Positions 16,999 to 25,774 are shown, counted from the stretch's first letter. The stretch: DNA of 64,000 nt from Streptomyces sp. Ru73 (GCF_002920575.1 NZ_PQSQ01000040.1:1-64000); one strand, 5' to 3'. Made by a program: numbers and translations. The notes: generated from the sequence alone by a model not told the origin.

Positions 16999-18693
16999 CT
17001 AGGACGCCGGGATGTGCGTGAAGCGGCCCGCGACGTGCAGGTCCGCCTCGATGCCGGCGACCGCGGCGCGCAGCTCCGGCAGTACGTCGGCGACGCACTC
17101 CTCCGCGCTGCGCCGCACCGTGTGCATCGCGACGTTCACGGCCGCCACCACCTCGCCCGTGCCGCTGCGGACCGGTACGGCGATCGAGCGGAGCCCTTCC
17201 TCCAGCTCCTCGTCCACCAGCGCGTACCCCTGGTCCGCTACCCGGTCCAGGAGTGCGGCGAGCTCGTCGGGGGAGGTCACCGTCCGCGGGGTCAGCGGCC
17301 GCGGCTCGGCGCGCACGAGCCGCGCGTACCGCTCGGCGGGCGGCAGTCCGGCCAGCATCACCCGGCCCATCGCGGTGGCGTAGCCGGGCAGCCGGGTGCC
17401 GATGGTGATGTTCACGCTCATCACGCGGGTGGTCGCGACGCGGGCCGTGTACTGGATGTCGTCGCCCGCGAGCACGGCCAGGGACGCCGAGTCGTGCACG
17501 CGCGCGGCGAGCGTGGCGAGGTGCGGCGCGGCGATCCGGGGGAGCGTCGTACGGGAGAGCGGCGGATAGCCGAGCGCCAGAACTCGCGGGGTGAGCCGGA
17601 AGGTACGCCCTTCGGAGGCGACGTATCCCAGGTGTTCCAGGGTGATCAGGGCGCGGCGGGCCGTGGCCCGGGCCAGGCCGGTGGCCTCGGCGGCCTCGGA
17701 CAGCGTCAGCTCGGCGCGCCCGGCGCCGAAGGCCGTCAGCACGGTCAGGCCGCGGGCCAGGGACTCGATGAACTCCCGGCCCAGCTCCTGCTTGGACGCG
17801 GCGGTCCAGGCGGCCAGCGGCGCGGGCGGCGGCGCCGCCGCTTCCCGCGACACGTCCTGTGCCTCGCGCAGCTCCCGCTCCATCTCCCGCACGGTCTCCC
17901 GCAGCCGGGGCAGCAGGCTGTCCCGGAGGGACGCCGCGTCGTGCCGGCTGGTGTGGCTCACCACGTTCGCCGCGCACGCGACCGAGCCGTCCGGCGCGCG
18001 CACCGGTACCGACAGCGCCACCAGCCCCGGCTCGATCAGCTGGTCGTCCAGCGCCCACCCCCGCGTACGGGCCTGCCGTACGCGTTCCTCGAAGCGGGCG
18101 CCGTCCGCCGCGGCGCAGCCGGCGTCCCGCGGCGGTACGGCCGGGAAGCCGTGGTGCTCCGGATCGGCGGCCCGGCGTTCCCGCCAGCGCGCCCACTCCG
18201 CCTCGGACCACTCGGCGGCGAACACCGCGCCGGGCGCGGTGCGCTCGGCGGGCAGCAGGTCGCCGATGCGGAAGCTGAGGGACATCGCCCGGCGCCGGGT
18301 GGCCTGGTGGAGGAAGCGGATGCCGTCCCGGTCGGGCACGGCGAGGGAGACCGACTCGTCCAGCGCGTCCGCCAGCGCGTCGGCGTGCCCGCCGAGCAGG
18401 GCGGGCAGCCGCAGCGCGGCGAGGTAGGCGTTGCCCAGCTCCATGACGCGCGGGGCGAGCACGGCGTCCCGGCCGTCCAGGCGTACGAAGCCCATCCGGG
18501 CCAGCGTCGCGGTGACCCGGTCCACGGTGGACCGCGCGAGGCCGGTGGCGCGCTCCAGCTCGCTCAGGCTCAGCGTGCCGTCGGCCTCGGTGAGCCGGCG
18601 CAGCACGGCGATGCCGCGCATCAGCGGCGTGACGGCCTCGGCCGGCACCCCGGCGGTGGCGGCGTGCGGCGGCGTGGTGTCGGTCGGTGGCAT
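16999..18693 (-). CDS. IclR-family regulator with two full tandem modules
   Basis: This 564-residue protein is about double the usual IclR length. Two helix-turn-helix segments lie at about residues 41-63 and 329-350, each followed by an IclR effector domain (about 90-270 and 375-555). It diverges from pobA, so it most likely controls 4-hydroxybenzoate or protocatechuate use, as single-module PobR/PcaR/PcaU proteins do elsewhere. The ATG giving MPPTDTTPPH follows GGAGAG; a GTG ten codons upstream is the alternative. Effector and target are inferred. Confidence 0.88.
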   Translation of the reverse strand: MPPTDTTPPHAATAGVPAEAVTPLMRGIAVLRRLTEADGTLSLSELERATGLARSTVDRVTATLARMGFVRLDGRDAVLAPRVMELGNAYLAALRLPALLGGHADALADALDESVSLAVPDRDGIRFLHQATRRRAMSLSFRIGDLLPAERTAPGAVFAAEWSEAEWARWRERRAADPEHHGFPAVPPRDAGCAAADGARFEERVRQARTRGWALDDQLIEPGLVALSVPVRAPDGSVACAANVVSHTSRHDAASLRDSLLPRLRETVREMERELREAQDVSREAAAPPPAPLAAWTAASKQELGREFIESLARGLTVLTAFGAGRAELTLSEAAEATGLARATARRALITLEHLGYVASEGRTFRLTPRVLALGYPPLSRTTLPRIAAPHLATLAARVHDSASLAVLAGDDIQYTARVATTRVMSVNITIGTRLPGYATAMGRVMLAGLPPAERYARLVRAEPRPLTPRTVTSPDELAALLDRVADQGYALVDEELEEGLRSIAVPVRSGTGEVVAAVNVAMHTVRRSAEECVADVLPELRAAVAGIEADLHVAGRFTHIPAS

Positions 18694-18795
18694 CGGCTCT
18701 CCGTCGCGGTCTGTGCAGGACACCGTAAGGAATGCGGGCGGCCGTCCGCACCGGGGGTCCGCGCCGTGGCGTACCGGATGACCTGCGGCGGACCG

Positions 18796-18824
18796 TTGAC
18801 AGGCGGCAGCGCCGCGCGCAGACT
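18796..18824 (+). promoter_or_regulatory. pobA promoter
   Basis: A perfect TTGACA is followed by 17 bases and CAGACT, a near-consensus housekeeping promoter, about 105 bp before the pobA start. Confidence 0.6.
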
Positions 18825-18838
18825 CAGGCGGAACGTCA

Positions 18839-18854
18839 GTGAATATTACTTCAC
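18839..18854. promoter_or_regulatory. Candidate IclR operator
   Basis: GTGAA-N6-TTCAC is a perfect five-base inverted repeat with an AT-rich centre, 14 bp downstream of the predicted -10. Its place near the transcription start between pobA and the IclR gene suggests a binding site. Confidence 0.5.
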
Positions 18855-18929
18855 CACGCGAACATCCTGCACGGGCCCGGTTCCTGGACGACGGAGCGCG
18901 GGCCCGTCCTCGACGACGAGGAGAGACGT

Positions 18930-20126
18930 ATGCACACCACCGTCGGGATCATCGGCGGCGGCCCCGCCGGCCTGCTGCTGGCCCGCCTGCTGCACACCGC
19001 CGGCATCGACAGTGTCGTACTGGAGAGCCGCGACCGCGGTTACGTCGAGCAGCGCCAGCGCGCCGGCATCCTGGAGCAGGCCACCGTGGACGCCCTCCGG
19101 GCCTGCGGAGCCGGGGCGCGGCTGGACGCCGAGGGCCTGGTCCACGACGGGATCGAGCTGCGCTTCGACCGGCGCGCCCACCGCATCGACTTCCCCTCCC
19201 TCGCCGACGGGCGCCGCGTGACGGTGTACGCGCAGACCGAGGTGGTCAAGGACCTCATCGCGCTGCAGCTCGCCGAGGGCGGCCCGCTGCTCTTCGGGGC
19301 CGAGGTGCACGCGGTGGCGGGCGCGGACACCGACCGGCCCCTGATCCGCTACACCCACGAGGGCCAGGAACAGACCCTCACCTGCGATTACGTCGTCGGC
19401 TGCGACGGGTTCCACGGGGTGGCACGCAACGCCGTGCCGGAGCACGTGCGCACCACGTACGAGCGCGTCTACCCCTACTCCTGGCTCGGCATCCTCGCCG
19501 ACGCGCCGCCCGCGGCCGACGAGCTGATCTACGCCCACTCCGACCGCGGCTTCGCGCTCGCCAGCATGCGCTCCCCGTCCGTCAGCCGGCTCTACCTCCA
19601 GGTGCCCAACGGCACCGACCCCGCCGACTGGTCCGACGACCGCATCTGGGACGAGCTGGACGCCCGCTTCGCCCTCGCCGCCGACCCCGGGTGGCGGCTG
19701 AAGCGCGGCCCGATCACCAGCAAGTCCGTCCTCCCGATGCGCAGCCACGTCACCGAGCCGATGGCGTACGGCCGGGTCCTGCTGGCCGGCGACGCGGCCC
19801 ACATCGTGCCGCCCACCGGCGCCAAGGGCCTCAACCTCGCCGCCGCCGACGTCATCGTGCTCGCCCGCGCCCTCACCCACTGGCACGCCACCGGTGCCAC
19901 CGACCTGCTGGACGCCTACTCCGACACCTGCCTGCGCCGCGTCTGGCGCGCCGAGCACTTCTCGTACTTCATGACCACCACCCTGCACACCGCGCCCGAC
20001 CAGTCCCCGTTCGAGACCCGCCTGCAGCTCTCCCAGCTCGACCGCATCGCGACCTCCCGCCACGCGGCCGCCGAGCTGGCCGAGAACTACACCGGGCTGC
20101 CGCTGCCCACGGGCCCGGCGGCCTGA
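18930..20126 (+). CDS. pobA: 4-hydroxybenzoate 3-monooxygenase
   Basis: This 398-residue flavoprotein hydroxylates 4-hydroxybenzoate to protocatechuate using NAD(P)H and O2. It has the FAD-binding GGGPAG at 9-14, the DG motif (VVGCDGFHG) and the GD motif (GDAAHIVPPTGAKG). The active-site stretches ERVYPYSWLGIL and ENYTGLPLP correspond to the Tyr201 and Tyr385 regions of Pseudomonas PobA. Length is normal for the family. It takes the product expected from the neighbouring hydroxycinnamate operon. A strong hairpin follows. Confidence 0.95.
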   Translation: MHTTVGIIGGGPAGLLLARLLHTAGIDSVVLESRDRGYVEQRQRAGILEQATVDALRACGAGARLDAEGLVHDGIELRFDRRAHRIDFPSLADGRRVTVYAQTEVVKDLIALQLAEGGPLLFGAEVHAVAGADTDRPLIRYTHEGQEQTLTCDYVVGCDGFHGVARNAVPEHVRTTYERVYPYSWLGILADAPPAADELIYAHSDRGFALASMRSPSVSRLYLQVPNGTDPADWSDDRIWDELDARFALAADPGWRLKRGPITSKSVLPMRSHVTEPMAYGRVLLAGDAAHIVPPTGAKGLNLAAADVIVLARALTHWHATGATDLLDAYSDTCLRRVWRAEHFSYFMTTTLHTAPDQSPFETRLQLSQLDRIATSRHAAAELAENYTGLPLPTGPAA

Positions 20127-20133
20127 GCCGCAC

Positions 20134-20162
20134 CGGGGCGGACCGCCCGCCGGTCCGCCCCG
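20134..20162 (+). terminator. pobA terminator hairpin
   Basis: A perfect 12-bp stem (CGGGGCGGACCG) with a five-base loop starts eight bases after the pobA stop. No U-tract follows, as is usual in streptomycetes. Confidence 0.75.
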
Positions 20163-20224
20163 AGCGCTCCCGTCACCCGTTCGGCCGGGAGTGCCCGGCG
20201 GGGCGCCGGAGGCGTGGTCAGGCT

Positions 20225-20290
20225 GTGAGGGGATACCCCGTACCGCTGTGAGGCGGGGTACCCGGTACCGCTGTGACGGGTACCCCGTAC
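20225..20290 (+). repeat. Three degenerate tandem copies of a GTGA...GTACCGCT unit
   Basis: Units begin GTGAGG, GTGAGG and GTGACG and span 23, 25 and 18 bp. Each contains a GGTAC/GTACC-type palindrome. They lie directly ahead of the HAD gene, in its likely promoter region. Confidence 0.7.
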
Positions 20291-20312
20291 GCCCCGGACG
20301 GAAAGGACATCC

Positions 20313-20984
20313 ATGGCACGCGCGGCACTCTTCGACGTCGACGGCACGCTCGCCGACACCAACCACCTGCACGTCACGGCCTGGTGGGAGGCGTTCCGGC
20401 AGCACGGCCACGACGTGCCGATGACCACCATCCACCACGCGCTCGGCCGCCCCTCGAACGATCTGATCGGCCACGTGCTGGGCGAGGACCGGGACCCGGA
20501 CCAGGACGCGGGCATCAGCGCCGCGCACAAGACGCTGTACGCCACGTACTTCGACCGGCTGCCCGCGCTGCCCGGCGCCGGCGACCTGCTGCGCGCCCTC
20601 CACCGGCGCGGCTGGCACAACATCCTGGTCACCTCGGCGGGCGGTGACGAGCTGGGCGCGCTGCGCCGGGCCATCGACGCCGACGACGCGATCACCGACA
20701 CCGCGAGCGCCGACGACGTGAGCGAGGGCAAGCCCGCGCCCGAACCGGTGGAGCAGGCACGGGAACTGGCCGGCGTGGCGCCGGACGAGGCGGTCTTCGT
20801 GGGCGACTCGGTCTGGGACATGCAGGCCGCCTCCCGCGCCGGGGTCGCGGCCGTCGCCCTGCTGTGCGGCGGCATCCCCCGCGCGGACCTGGCGGAGGCC
20901 GGCGCCTCGGAGGTCTACACCGACCCGGCCGACCTGCTGGCCCGGCTCGACGACAGCCTGTTCACGAAGATCGGGCAGGGCTGA
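20313..20984 (+). CDS. HAD-superfamily phosphatase, beta-phosphoglucomutase/Gph-like
   Basis: This 223-residue HAD hydrolase has motif I FDVDGTLADTN, motif II with VTSAGG, the lysine region SEGKPAPE, and motif IV VFVGDSVWDM. The helical cap between motifs I and II fits the phosphoglycolate phosphatase or beta-phosphoglucomutase class, so a small phosphorylated sugar is the likely substrate. It is monocistronic, with a GGAAAGGA site before the ATG and a repeat array upstream. Confidence 0.87.
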   Translation: MARAALFDVDGTLADTNHLHVTAWWEAFRQHGHDVPMTTIHHALGRPSNDLIGHVLGEDRDPDQDAGISAAHKTLYATYFDRLPALPGAGDLLRALHRRGWHNILVTSAGGDELGALRRAIDADDAITDTASADDVSEGKPAPEPVEQARELAGVAPDEAVFVGDSVWDMQAASRAGVAAVALLCGGIPRADLAEAGASEVYTDPADLLARLDDSLFTKIGQG

Positions 20985-21084
20985 CGGCGCCGCGCCGCCG
21001 TGCCGGATATGAGTTGCCCCACCATCATGAGTTGAGGCCCGCAGCCGGGGCACCCGGACGCCCCGGACGACGGAAGGGAGCGTC

Positions 21085-21384
21085 ATGACCCGGAAGCACG
21101 ACCAGGACGAGGACGGGCACAGCGCGGCGAAGGGAGCAGGCCGCGGCGATCCACGGGACCGCGACACGGCGGCCAAGGAAGTGCTGGCCGAGTTCGAGGA
21201 CGCGGAGACCCGGGTGGCGGAACCGGAGCAGCGCCGGCACGAGGTCGGCGAGAGCGGCGACCCGCTGACCCCCAGCCTGGACGCCCAGGAGGACATGGAC
21301 GAGGACGCCCGCGCCGAGGCCGGCACCCGGCGCGACCCGGAGCGCCCCGAGCGCACCCGGCCGCCCCGCGCCGGGGAGGAGTGA
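21085..21384 (+). CDS. Small acidic hydrophilic protein, unknown
   Basis: This 99-residue protein is nearly all charged or small residues (Asp, Glu, Arg, Gly, Ala) with no hydrophobic core. It is predicted disordered, apart from a possible helix at AAKEVLAEFEDAETRVAE. A strong GGAAGGGAG precedes its ATG. Its stop overlaps the P450 start as GTGA, so it is translationally coupled to the P450 gene. I do not recognise the family. Confidence 0.72.
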   Translation: MTRKHDQDEDGHSAAKGAGRGDPRDRDTAAKEVLAEFEDAETRVAEPEQRRHEVGESGDPLTPSLDAQEDMDEDARAEAGTRRDPERPERTRPPRAGEE

Positions 21385-22637
21385 CCGCCGTGGCGCTGTC
21401 CCCCCTGACCGACAGCACCCTGCCGCTGCTCCTGAAGGGGTACGCCTGGCTGCCCGGCCGGCGGCGGCGCAACGGCGGCGCGCCGGTCCGCACCCGCCTC
21501 CTCGGCAAGCCCGCGATCGCACTGCACGGCACGGACGCGGTGCGGTTCTTCTACGACGAGGACCACATCCACCGGCGCGCAGCGCTGCCGGGACCGGTGC
21601 TCGACACGCTCTTCGGCCGCGGCGCCGTGCACACCCTCGACGGTGAGCGGCACCGGGTGCGCAAGGCCCTCTTCGTGCACCTGCTCAAGGACCGGGAGGG
21701 CATCGCCGATCTGACCGAGCGCGCGGCCGCCGAATGGGAGCGGGCCCGCGCCGACTGGGCCGGCCAGTCCCAGGTCGTCCTCTTCGACGCGTTCGCGCTG
21801 CTCCTCACCCGCACGGTCTGCGGCTGGGCGGGCATCGCGCTCGACGACGACGAGGCGCGGCGGACGGCGGACGACCTCGTGGCGATGGTGGACGGCTTCG
21901 CGACGCCGGGACCGCGCCACTGGCGGGCCCGCCGGGCCCGCCGCCGCCAGGAGGAGCGGCTGGCGCGCCGTATCGAGGAGATCCGGCGGACCGGCCCCGA
22001 GCCCGCCGGCACGGGCGCGCCGACCGGTGCGGCGCTGGCGGAGGTGGCCCGGCACCACGAGGCCGACGGCACCCCGCTGGACCCGCACACGGCGGCCGTG
22101 GAGATCCTCAACGTCATCCGGCCGACCGTGGCGGTCGCCTGGTTCCTGACGTTCGCGGCGCACGCGCTGCACCGCTGGCCCGAGCACCGCGCGCCGCTCG
22201 CCAAGGGCGACACCGCGTACGCCCGGGCCTTCGCGCACGAGCTGCGCCGCTTCTACCCCTTCGTGCCGTTCCTCGGCGGCCTGGCGGCGCGCGACCTGGA
22301 GTGGCGGGGGGAGCGCATCGAGGCGGGCACCATGGTCCTGCTCGACGTCTACGGGCAGCTGCACGACCCCGGGCTCTGGCCCCGCCCGTACACCTTCGAC
22401 CCCACGCGGTTCCTGGGGGCCGAGCCGGGGCGCGACGACCTCATCCCGCAGGGCGGCGGCGACGTCACCGGCGGGCACCGCTGCCCGGGCGAGGACATCG
22501 TGCTCGCCCTCCTCCAGACGCTCGTCCCGCTGCTCGCCCGGCTGGAGTACCGGGTGCCGGGGCAGGACCTCAGCGTGCCGCTGGAGCGGGTGCCCTCGAC
22601 GGTGGGCGGCGGCTTCTTCGTCACCGACATGCACTGA
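21381..22637 (+). CDS. CYP152-family cytochrome P450 (fatty-acid peroxygenase)
   Basis: This P450 of about 418 residues has the haem-binding GGHRCPGED, with Cys368 as ligand. The helix-I segment reads NVIRPTVAVAWF: Arg247-Pro248 replaces the usual acid-alcohol pair. That Arg-Pro, plus RRFYPFVPFLGG and the Gly-rich insert before the haem motif, is diagnostic of CYP152 enzymes such as P450BSbeta and P450SPalpha. Those use H2O2 and a fatty-acid carboxylate to hydroxylate or decarboxylate fatty acids without a redox partner. No ferredoxin gene is nearby, as expected. Start is GTG 21381 or, with better spacing, GTG 21390. Confidence 0.88.
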   Translation: MTAVALSPLTDSTLPLLLKGYAWLPGRRRRNGGAPVRTRLLGKPAIALHGTDAVRFFYDEDHIHRRAALPGPVLDTLFGRGAVHTLDGERHRVRKALFVHLLKDREGIADLTERAAAEWERARADWAGQSQVVLFDAFALLLTRTVCGWAGIALDDDEARRTADDLVAMVDGFATPGPRHWRARRARRRQEERLARRIEEIRRTGPEPAGTGAPTGAALAEVARHHEADGTPLDPHTAAVEILNVIRPTVAVAWFLTFAAHALHRWPEHRAPLAKGDTAYARAFAHELRRFYPFVPFLGGLAARDLEWRGERIEAGTMVLLDVYGQLHDPGLWPRPYTFDPTRFLGAEPGRDDLIPQGGGDVTGGHRCPGEDIVLALLQTLVPLLARLEYRVPGQDLSVPLERVPSTVGGGFFVTDMH

Positions 22638-22661
22638 GACGAACGGCCTCGAACGGACACA

Positions 22662-22694
22662 GGGGCGGCCCGGCGTTCTCCGCCGGGCCGCCCC
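22662..22694. terminator. Bidirectional hairpin between P450 and ligase genes
   Basis: A perfect 14-bp stem (GGGGCGGCCCGGCG) with a five-base loop lies between two convergent genes and can serve both. Confidence 0.8.
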
Positions 22695-22713
22695 TCCGTT
22701 CATGCGCCGGTGC

Positions 22714-23730
22714 TCACGCGGCGCGCGGCTCCTCCCGCACCACCTCGGACGGCTCCTTGTCGTCGCGCAGGCCGAGGAAGCGCGGGTGGCGCAGCATGCC
22801 GTCCCTGGTCCACTCGGTGAAGCCGACCTCCGCCACCAGCTCGGGGCGCACCCAGTGCGCACCCCGCTCCCGCACCGGGTCCCCGAAGGGAGAGCGGTCC
22901 GTTCCGCGTTCGTCGAGGAGGCCGCTGATGCGGTCCAGCGCGGCCCGGTCGTAGCCGGTGCCGACCTTGCCCGCGTACCGCAGCGCGCCGTCCGCGTAGT
23001 AGCCGAGCAGCAGCGCCCCGAAGCCGGTGCGGCTGCCGGCCGGCTCGGTCCAGCCGCCGATGACGAACTCCTGGCCGCGCGCGCACTTCAGCTTCAGCCA
23101 GTCGCCGGAGCGGCGCGGCACGTACGGCCCGTCGGCCCGCTTGGCGATCAGCCCCTCCCAGCCGCGCTCGCAGGCGTCGGCCAGCTCCTCGGGCCCGCCC
23201 TGATTGCGGTGCGGGGTGAAGCGGAGCGGGGAGGCGAAGTGCAGGGCGCGGCGGAGCAGGGACTTGCGGGTGCGCAGCGGCAGCCGGGTGAGGTCCTGGC
23301 CGTCCAGCCGCAGCAGGTCGAAGACGTAGTACGTGACGGCCACGGAGCTGGCGCGGGCCTGTGCCGGGTCGGTGATGCCCATCCGCTGCTGCAGCCGGGA
23401 GAACTCGGTGCGGCCGCCGGCGAACGCCACGATCTCGCCGTCCACCACGAAGTCCCGGCAGTCCTGCGCGGCCAGCGCGTCCGTGATCTCGGGGTAGGTG
23501 ACGTCCATGGCCCGGCCGGTGCGGGACAGCAGCGCGGTGCGGTCACCGTCGCGCACGGCCAGTGCCCGGACGCCGTCCAGCTTGCGTTCGAAGACCCAGT
23601 CCCGGCCGAAGTCGCGCCGGTCGGAGAGCACCGCGAGCATGGGGCGGGCCGCCAGCTCGGCGCCCGGAGGCGCGTCGGCCAGCAGCCGTCGTTGTTCGCC
23701 GGGCAGCGACTCCAGCAGTCCGTCCGCCAT
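22714..23730 (-). CDS. ATP-dependent DNA ligase (LigD ligase-domain type)
   Basis: This 338-residue ligase has the adenylated lysine Lys50 in ERKLDGVRAL, motif III-type FVVDGEIVAF, motif IV EGLIAKR and motif V WLKLKCARG, followed by an OB-fold half. It corresponds to the ligase domain alone of mycobacterial LigD and seals ends in non-homologous end joining. It starts five bases after the 3'-phosphoesterase gene, so two LigD activities are made as separate coupled proteins. No LigD-type polymerase gene is in the window. Confidence 0.93.
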   Translation of the reverse strand: MADGLLESLPGEQRRLLADAPPGAELAARPMLAVLSDRRDFGRDWVFERKLDGVRALAVRDGDRTALLSRTGRAMDVTYPEITDALAAQDCRDFVVDGEIVAFAGGRTEFSRLQQRMGITDPAQARASSVAVTYYVFDLLRLDGQDLTRLPLRTRKSLLRRALHFASPLRFTPHRNQGGPEELADACERGWEGLIAKRADGPYVPRRSGDWLKLKCARGQEFVIGGWTEPAGSRTGFGALLLGYYADGALRYAGKVGTGYDRAALDRISGLLDERGTDRSPFGDPVRERGAHWVRPELVAEVGFTEWTRDGMLRHPRFLGLRDDKEPSEVVREEPRAA

Positions 23731-23735
23731 GGTGC

Positions 23736-24368
23736 TCAGCTCCCGTCGGTGCCGTCGCCCTCGTCGGCGGCGACCTGCTTCAGCGTCCGGCCGCTCCGTA
23801 CCGACTTGGCGCGCCGCGGGTCGGGGGCGCCGCGGCCGCCGGCCCGCTCGTCGTTCTCCTTCACCAGCAGCCAGGACTCCCGGCCCTCGGACTCCGCGGT
23901 GCGGAAGCGGGTGAGCGCGTAGCCGCCGTGCAGCTTCTCGCCGTCCATCCAGAAGGTGATGTGCCCGTGTTCCAGCCGCTCGGCGAAGGAGGCGTCGCGG
24001 TCCTTGCGCTTCTTCGGCGGCAGCGGGCGGTACGTCCCCTGGTCCCACACGATCACCGTGCCGCCGCCGTACTCGCCCTTCGGGATCACCCCTTCGAACT
24101 CGCGGTACTCCATCGGGTGGTCCTCGGTCGGCATCGCCAGGCGCTTGTCGTGCGGGTCGGTGGACGGGCCCTTCGGCACGGACCAGGACTTCAGGACGCC
24201 GTCCACCTCGAGGCGGAAGTCGAAGTGCATGGTGGTGGCGTCGTGGATCTGCACGACGAAGACCGGATCGCCGTCGGCGCGCGCCGTTCCGCCCGCGCCC
24301 CGCGGCTCGCGGGTCCGCTCGAAGTCACGCTTGTTCTGGTACGTCGTGAGGCCTCGCTCGCCCTTCAC
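23736..24368 (-). CDS. LigD-type 3'-phosphoesterase
   Basis: This 210-residue protein is the phosphoesterase domain of LigD as a stand-alone gene. It contains IHDATTMHFDFRLE, with the His-His-Asp metal/catalytic residues, then EDHPMEY and GEYGGGTVIVWD. The enzyme trims 3'-phosphates or ribonucleotides to give a ligatable 3'-OH during end joining. A GTG behind GGAAGGGG is the start. The C-terminal 40 residues are basic and low in complexity. It is the first gene of a pair with the ligase. Confidence 0.93.
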   Translation of the reverse strand: MKGERGLTTYQNKRDFERTREPRGAGGTARADGDPVFVVQIHDATTMHFDFRLEVDGVLKSWSVPKGPSTDPHDKRLAMPTEDHPMEYREFEGVIPKGEYGGGTVIVWDQGTYRPLPPKKRKDRDASFAERLEHGHITFWMDGEKLHGGYALTRFRTAESEGRESWLLVKENDERAGGRGAPDPRRAKSVRSGRTLKQVAADEGDGTDGS

Positions 24369-24430
24369 GGCAACCCCTTCCTGCCGAGTCCTGCCGCCGG
24401 TGGCCACTGCTGTCACTGTCGCGCACCGGC

Positions 24431-24466
24431 CCGTACGGCGCATCGCGGGAGCGGCGCGCCGTACGG
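24431..24466 (-). terminator. Hairpin downstream of the VOC gene
   Basis: CCGTACGGCGC and its complement, separated by 14 bases, lie 18 bp past the VOC gene stop on the minus strand. Confidence 0.55.
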
Positions 24467-24483
24467 CCGTGCCGTGCCGTCCG

Positions 24484-24900
24484 TCATACGGAGCGGAGCG
24501 CGAAGGGATGGCCCGCCGGGTCCGAGAAGAGGCGCAGCTGCTCGCCGCTCTCGCTCCGCTGCGACTCCATCGGGCGCCCGCCGTAGTCGATGACCTGGCG
24601 TTCCACGTCGTCCATGCGGTCCTTGGGGACCACCAGGTGCAGATGGGCCTGCTGGGAGTCGTCGGGCCGGGGCCAGGCGGGCGGCGCCGCGCCGTGGTCC
24701 CGCCGGAACGCCATCCGCGTGCCGTGCCTGCCGGTGATCTCGATCAGTTCCATGCCCCGCTGGTCCGGCAGCTCGGCGCCGATGAGCTTGGCGTAGAACT
24801 CCGCGACCGGCTCGGGCTCCGCACAGTCCAGTACCAGCACCCCGGCCTCGACGTGGACCGGGGGCTCCCCGAAGACGGGGCCGTCCGCAAGGTCTGCCAT
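24484..24900 (-). CDS. VOC/glyoxalase-fold protein
   Basis: This 138-residue protein has two beta-alpha-beta-beta-beta halves of the vicinal-oxygen-chelate fold, seen in VLDCAEPEPVAEFYAKL and LHLVVPKDRMDDVERQV, ending RLFSDPAGHPFAL. Such proteins are dioxygenases, glyoxalases or antibiotic-binding resistance proteins; nothing here picks one. The ATG follows GGGGAG. The next 272 bp upstream contain nothing I can assign. Confidence 0.8.
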   Translation of the reverse strand: MADLADGPVFGEPPVHVEAGVLVLDCAEPEPVAEFYAKLIGAELPDQRGMELIEITGRHGTRMAFRRDHGAAPPAWPRPDDSQQAHLHLVVPKDRMDDVERQVIDYGGRPMESQRSESGEQLRLFSDPAGHPFALRSV

Positions 24901-25172
24901 CACATGTCTCCCCGATGTGGCGCGTCCGGCGGAGGCGCCCGCCGGAGCCGACCGCCCGGCCGTCGCCCGGCGGTACCGGCCCGGGTGTCCGCGTGCGGCC
25001 GCTTCATGCACCGTGCGTGGCGCGGAGGGGGCGCCGAGGGGCGCGGGGGAGGGGGACGGCGCCGCACCGTGTGCCGGCCGGTCCGCGTACGGACCGGCCG
25101 GCCTGTCCGGTGGCGTTCCGGTGCTGTCGCTCGCCGTCTCCTTTCGTTCCGCCGCCGTGCGTCCTGCCGCCG

Positions 25173-25613
25173 CTACGGGCGCCTGGCCACCTTCGCGGCC
25201 GCCGCCGCGCAGGCCAGCCCGAGGAGGACGGTGAGGGCGCCGACGATGACGTTGTTCCAGACGACTCCCGCGTCGGGGCTGCTGCCGACGATCCACGGCG
25301 AGATGATCAGCCAGACGCCGATGGCGGACATGGCCCAGCTCATGCCGTACATCCGCTCCGGCGTGATGGTGAATCCCAGTGCCAGCAGGCCGATCGCGAT
25401 GCCCAGGATGAGGTTGTGGGTCACGAGCGCCGGCTGGTTCGCGGTGAAGTGGAGTGTCCAGGGCGAGATGGCGCAGTACAGGCCGATCAGGAAGACCGGT
25501 CCGTCCATGAGCGCCACATCGCGACCGCCGAGCATGCGGGCGTACCTGTCCCGCATCTCGGGCACATCGGGGTGACTGGCGATATCGCCTCTGGTGTGTG
25601 AGACGTCTGCCAT
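25173..25613 (-). CDS. SPW-repeat membrane protein
   Basis: This 146-residue membrane protein has four hydrophobic helices and two SPW motifs (CAISPWTLHF and LIISPWIVGS) that define the SPW-repeat family, each at the end of a helix. The N-terminus is cytosolic and charged, with the sequence MRDRYARMLGG. Function of the family is unknown. It diverges from the hemerythrin gene across 230 bp of unusually AT-rich spacer, suggesting strong promoters on both strands. Confidence 0.88.
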   Translation of the reverse strand: MADVSHTRGDIASHPDVPEMRDRYARMLGGRDVALMDGPVFLIGLYCAISPWTLHFTANQPALVTHNLILGIAIGLLALGFTITPERMYGMSWAMSAIGVWLIISPWIVGSSPDAGVVWNNVIVGALTVLLGLACAAAAAKVARRP

Positions 25614-25774
25614 CAGACTCGCCTCTTTCGATAGCCGTTCCCTGCGGCTCCGCGCCGCTGACGTGGCGAGCGCCGCTACGGCTATCTTGCGCTTATTTCT
25701 TCCTTATGTGTAGCGGGGGACCGGACCGCCCCGTTCCGGCCTTCCCCGCGGCCCGCGCACGGCCGGTTCCCGCC

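Noticed and set aside
18846..22862. 1338-codon minus-strand frame across pobA, HAD and P450
   Set aside because: It is antisense to three genes with firm motifs and only reflects codon bias.
24901..25172. Possible small gene in the spacer between VOC and SPW genes
   Set aside because: Open frames exist but none has a ribosome site or non-shadow composition.
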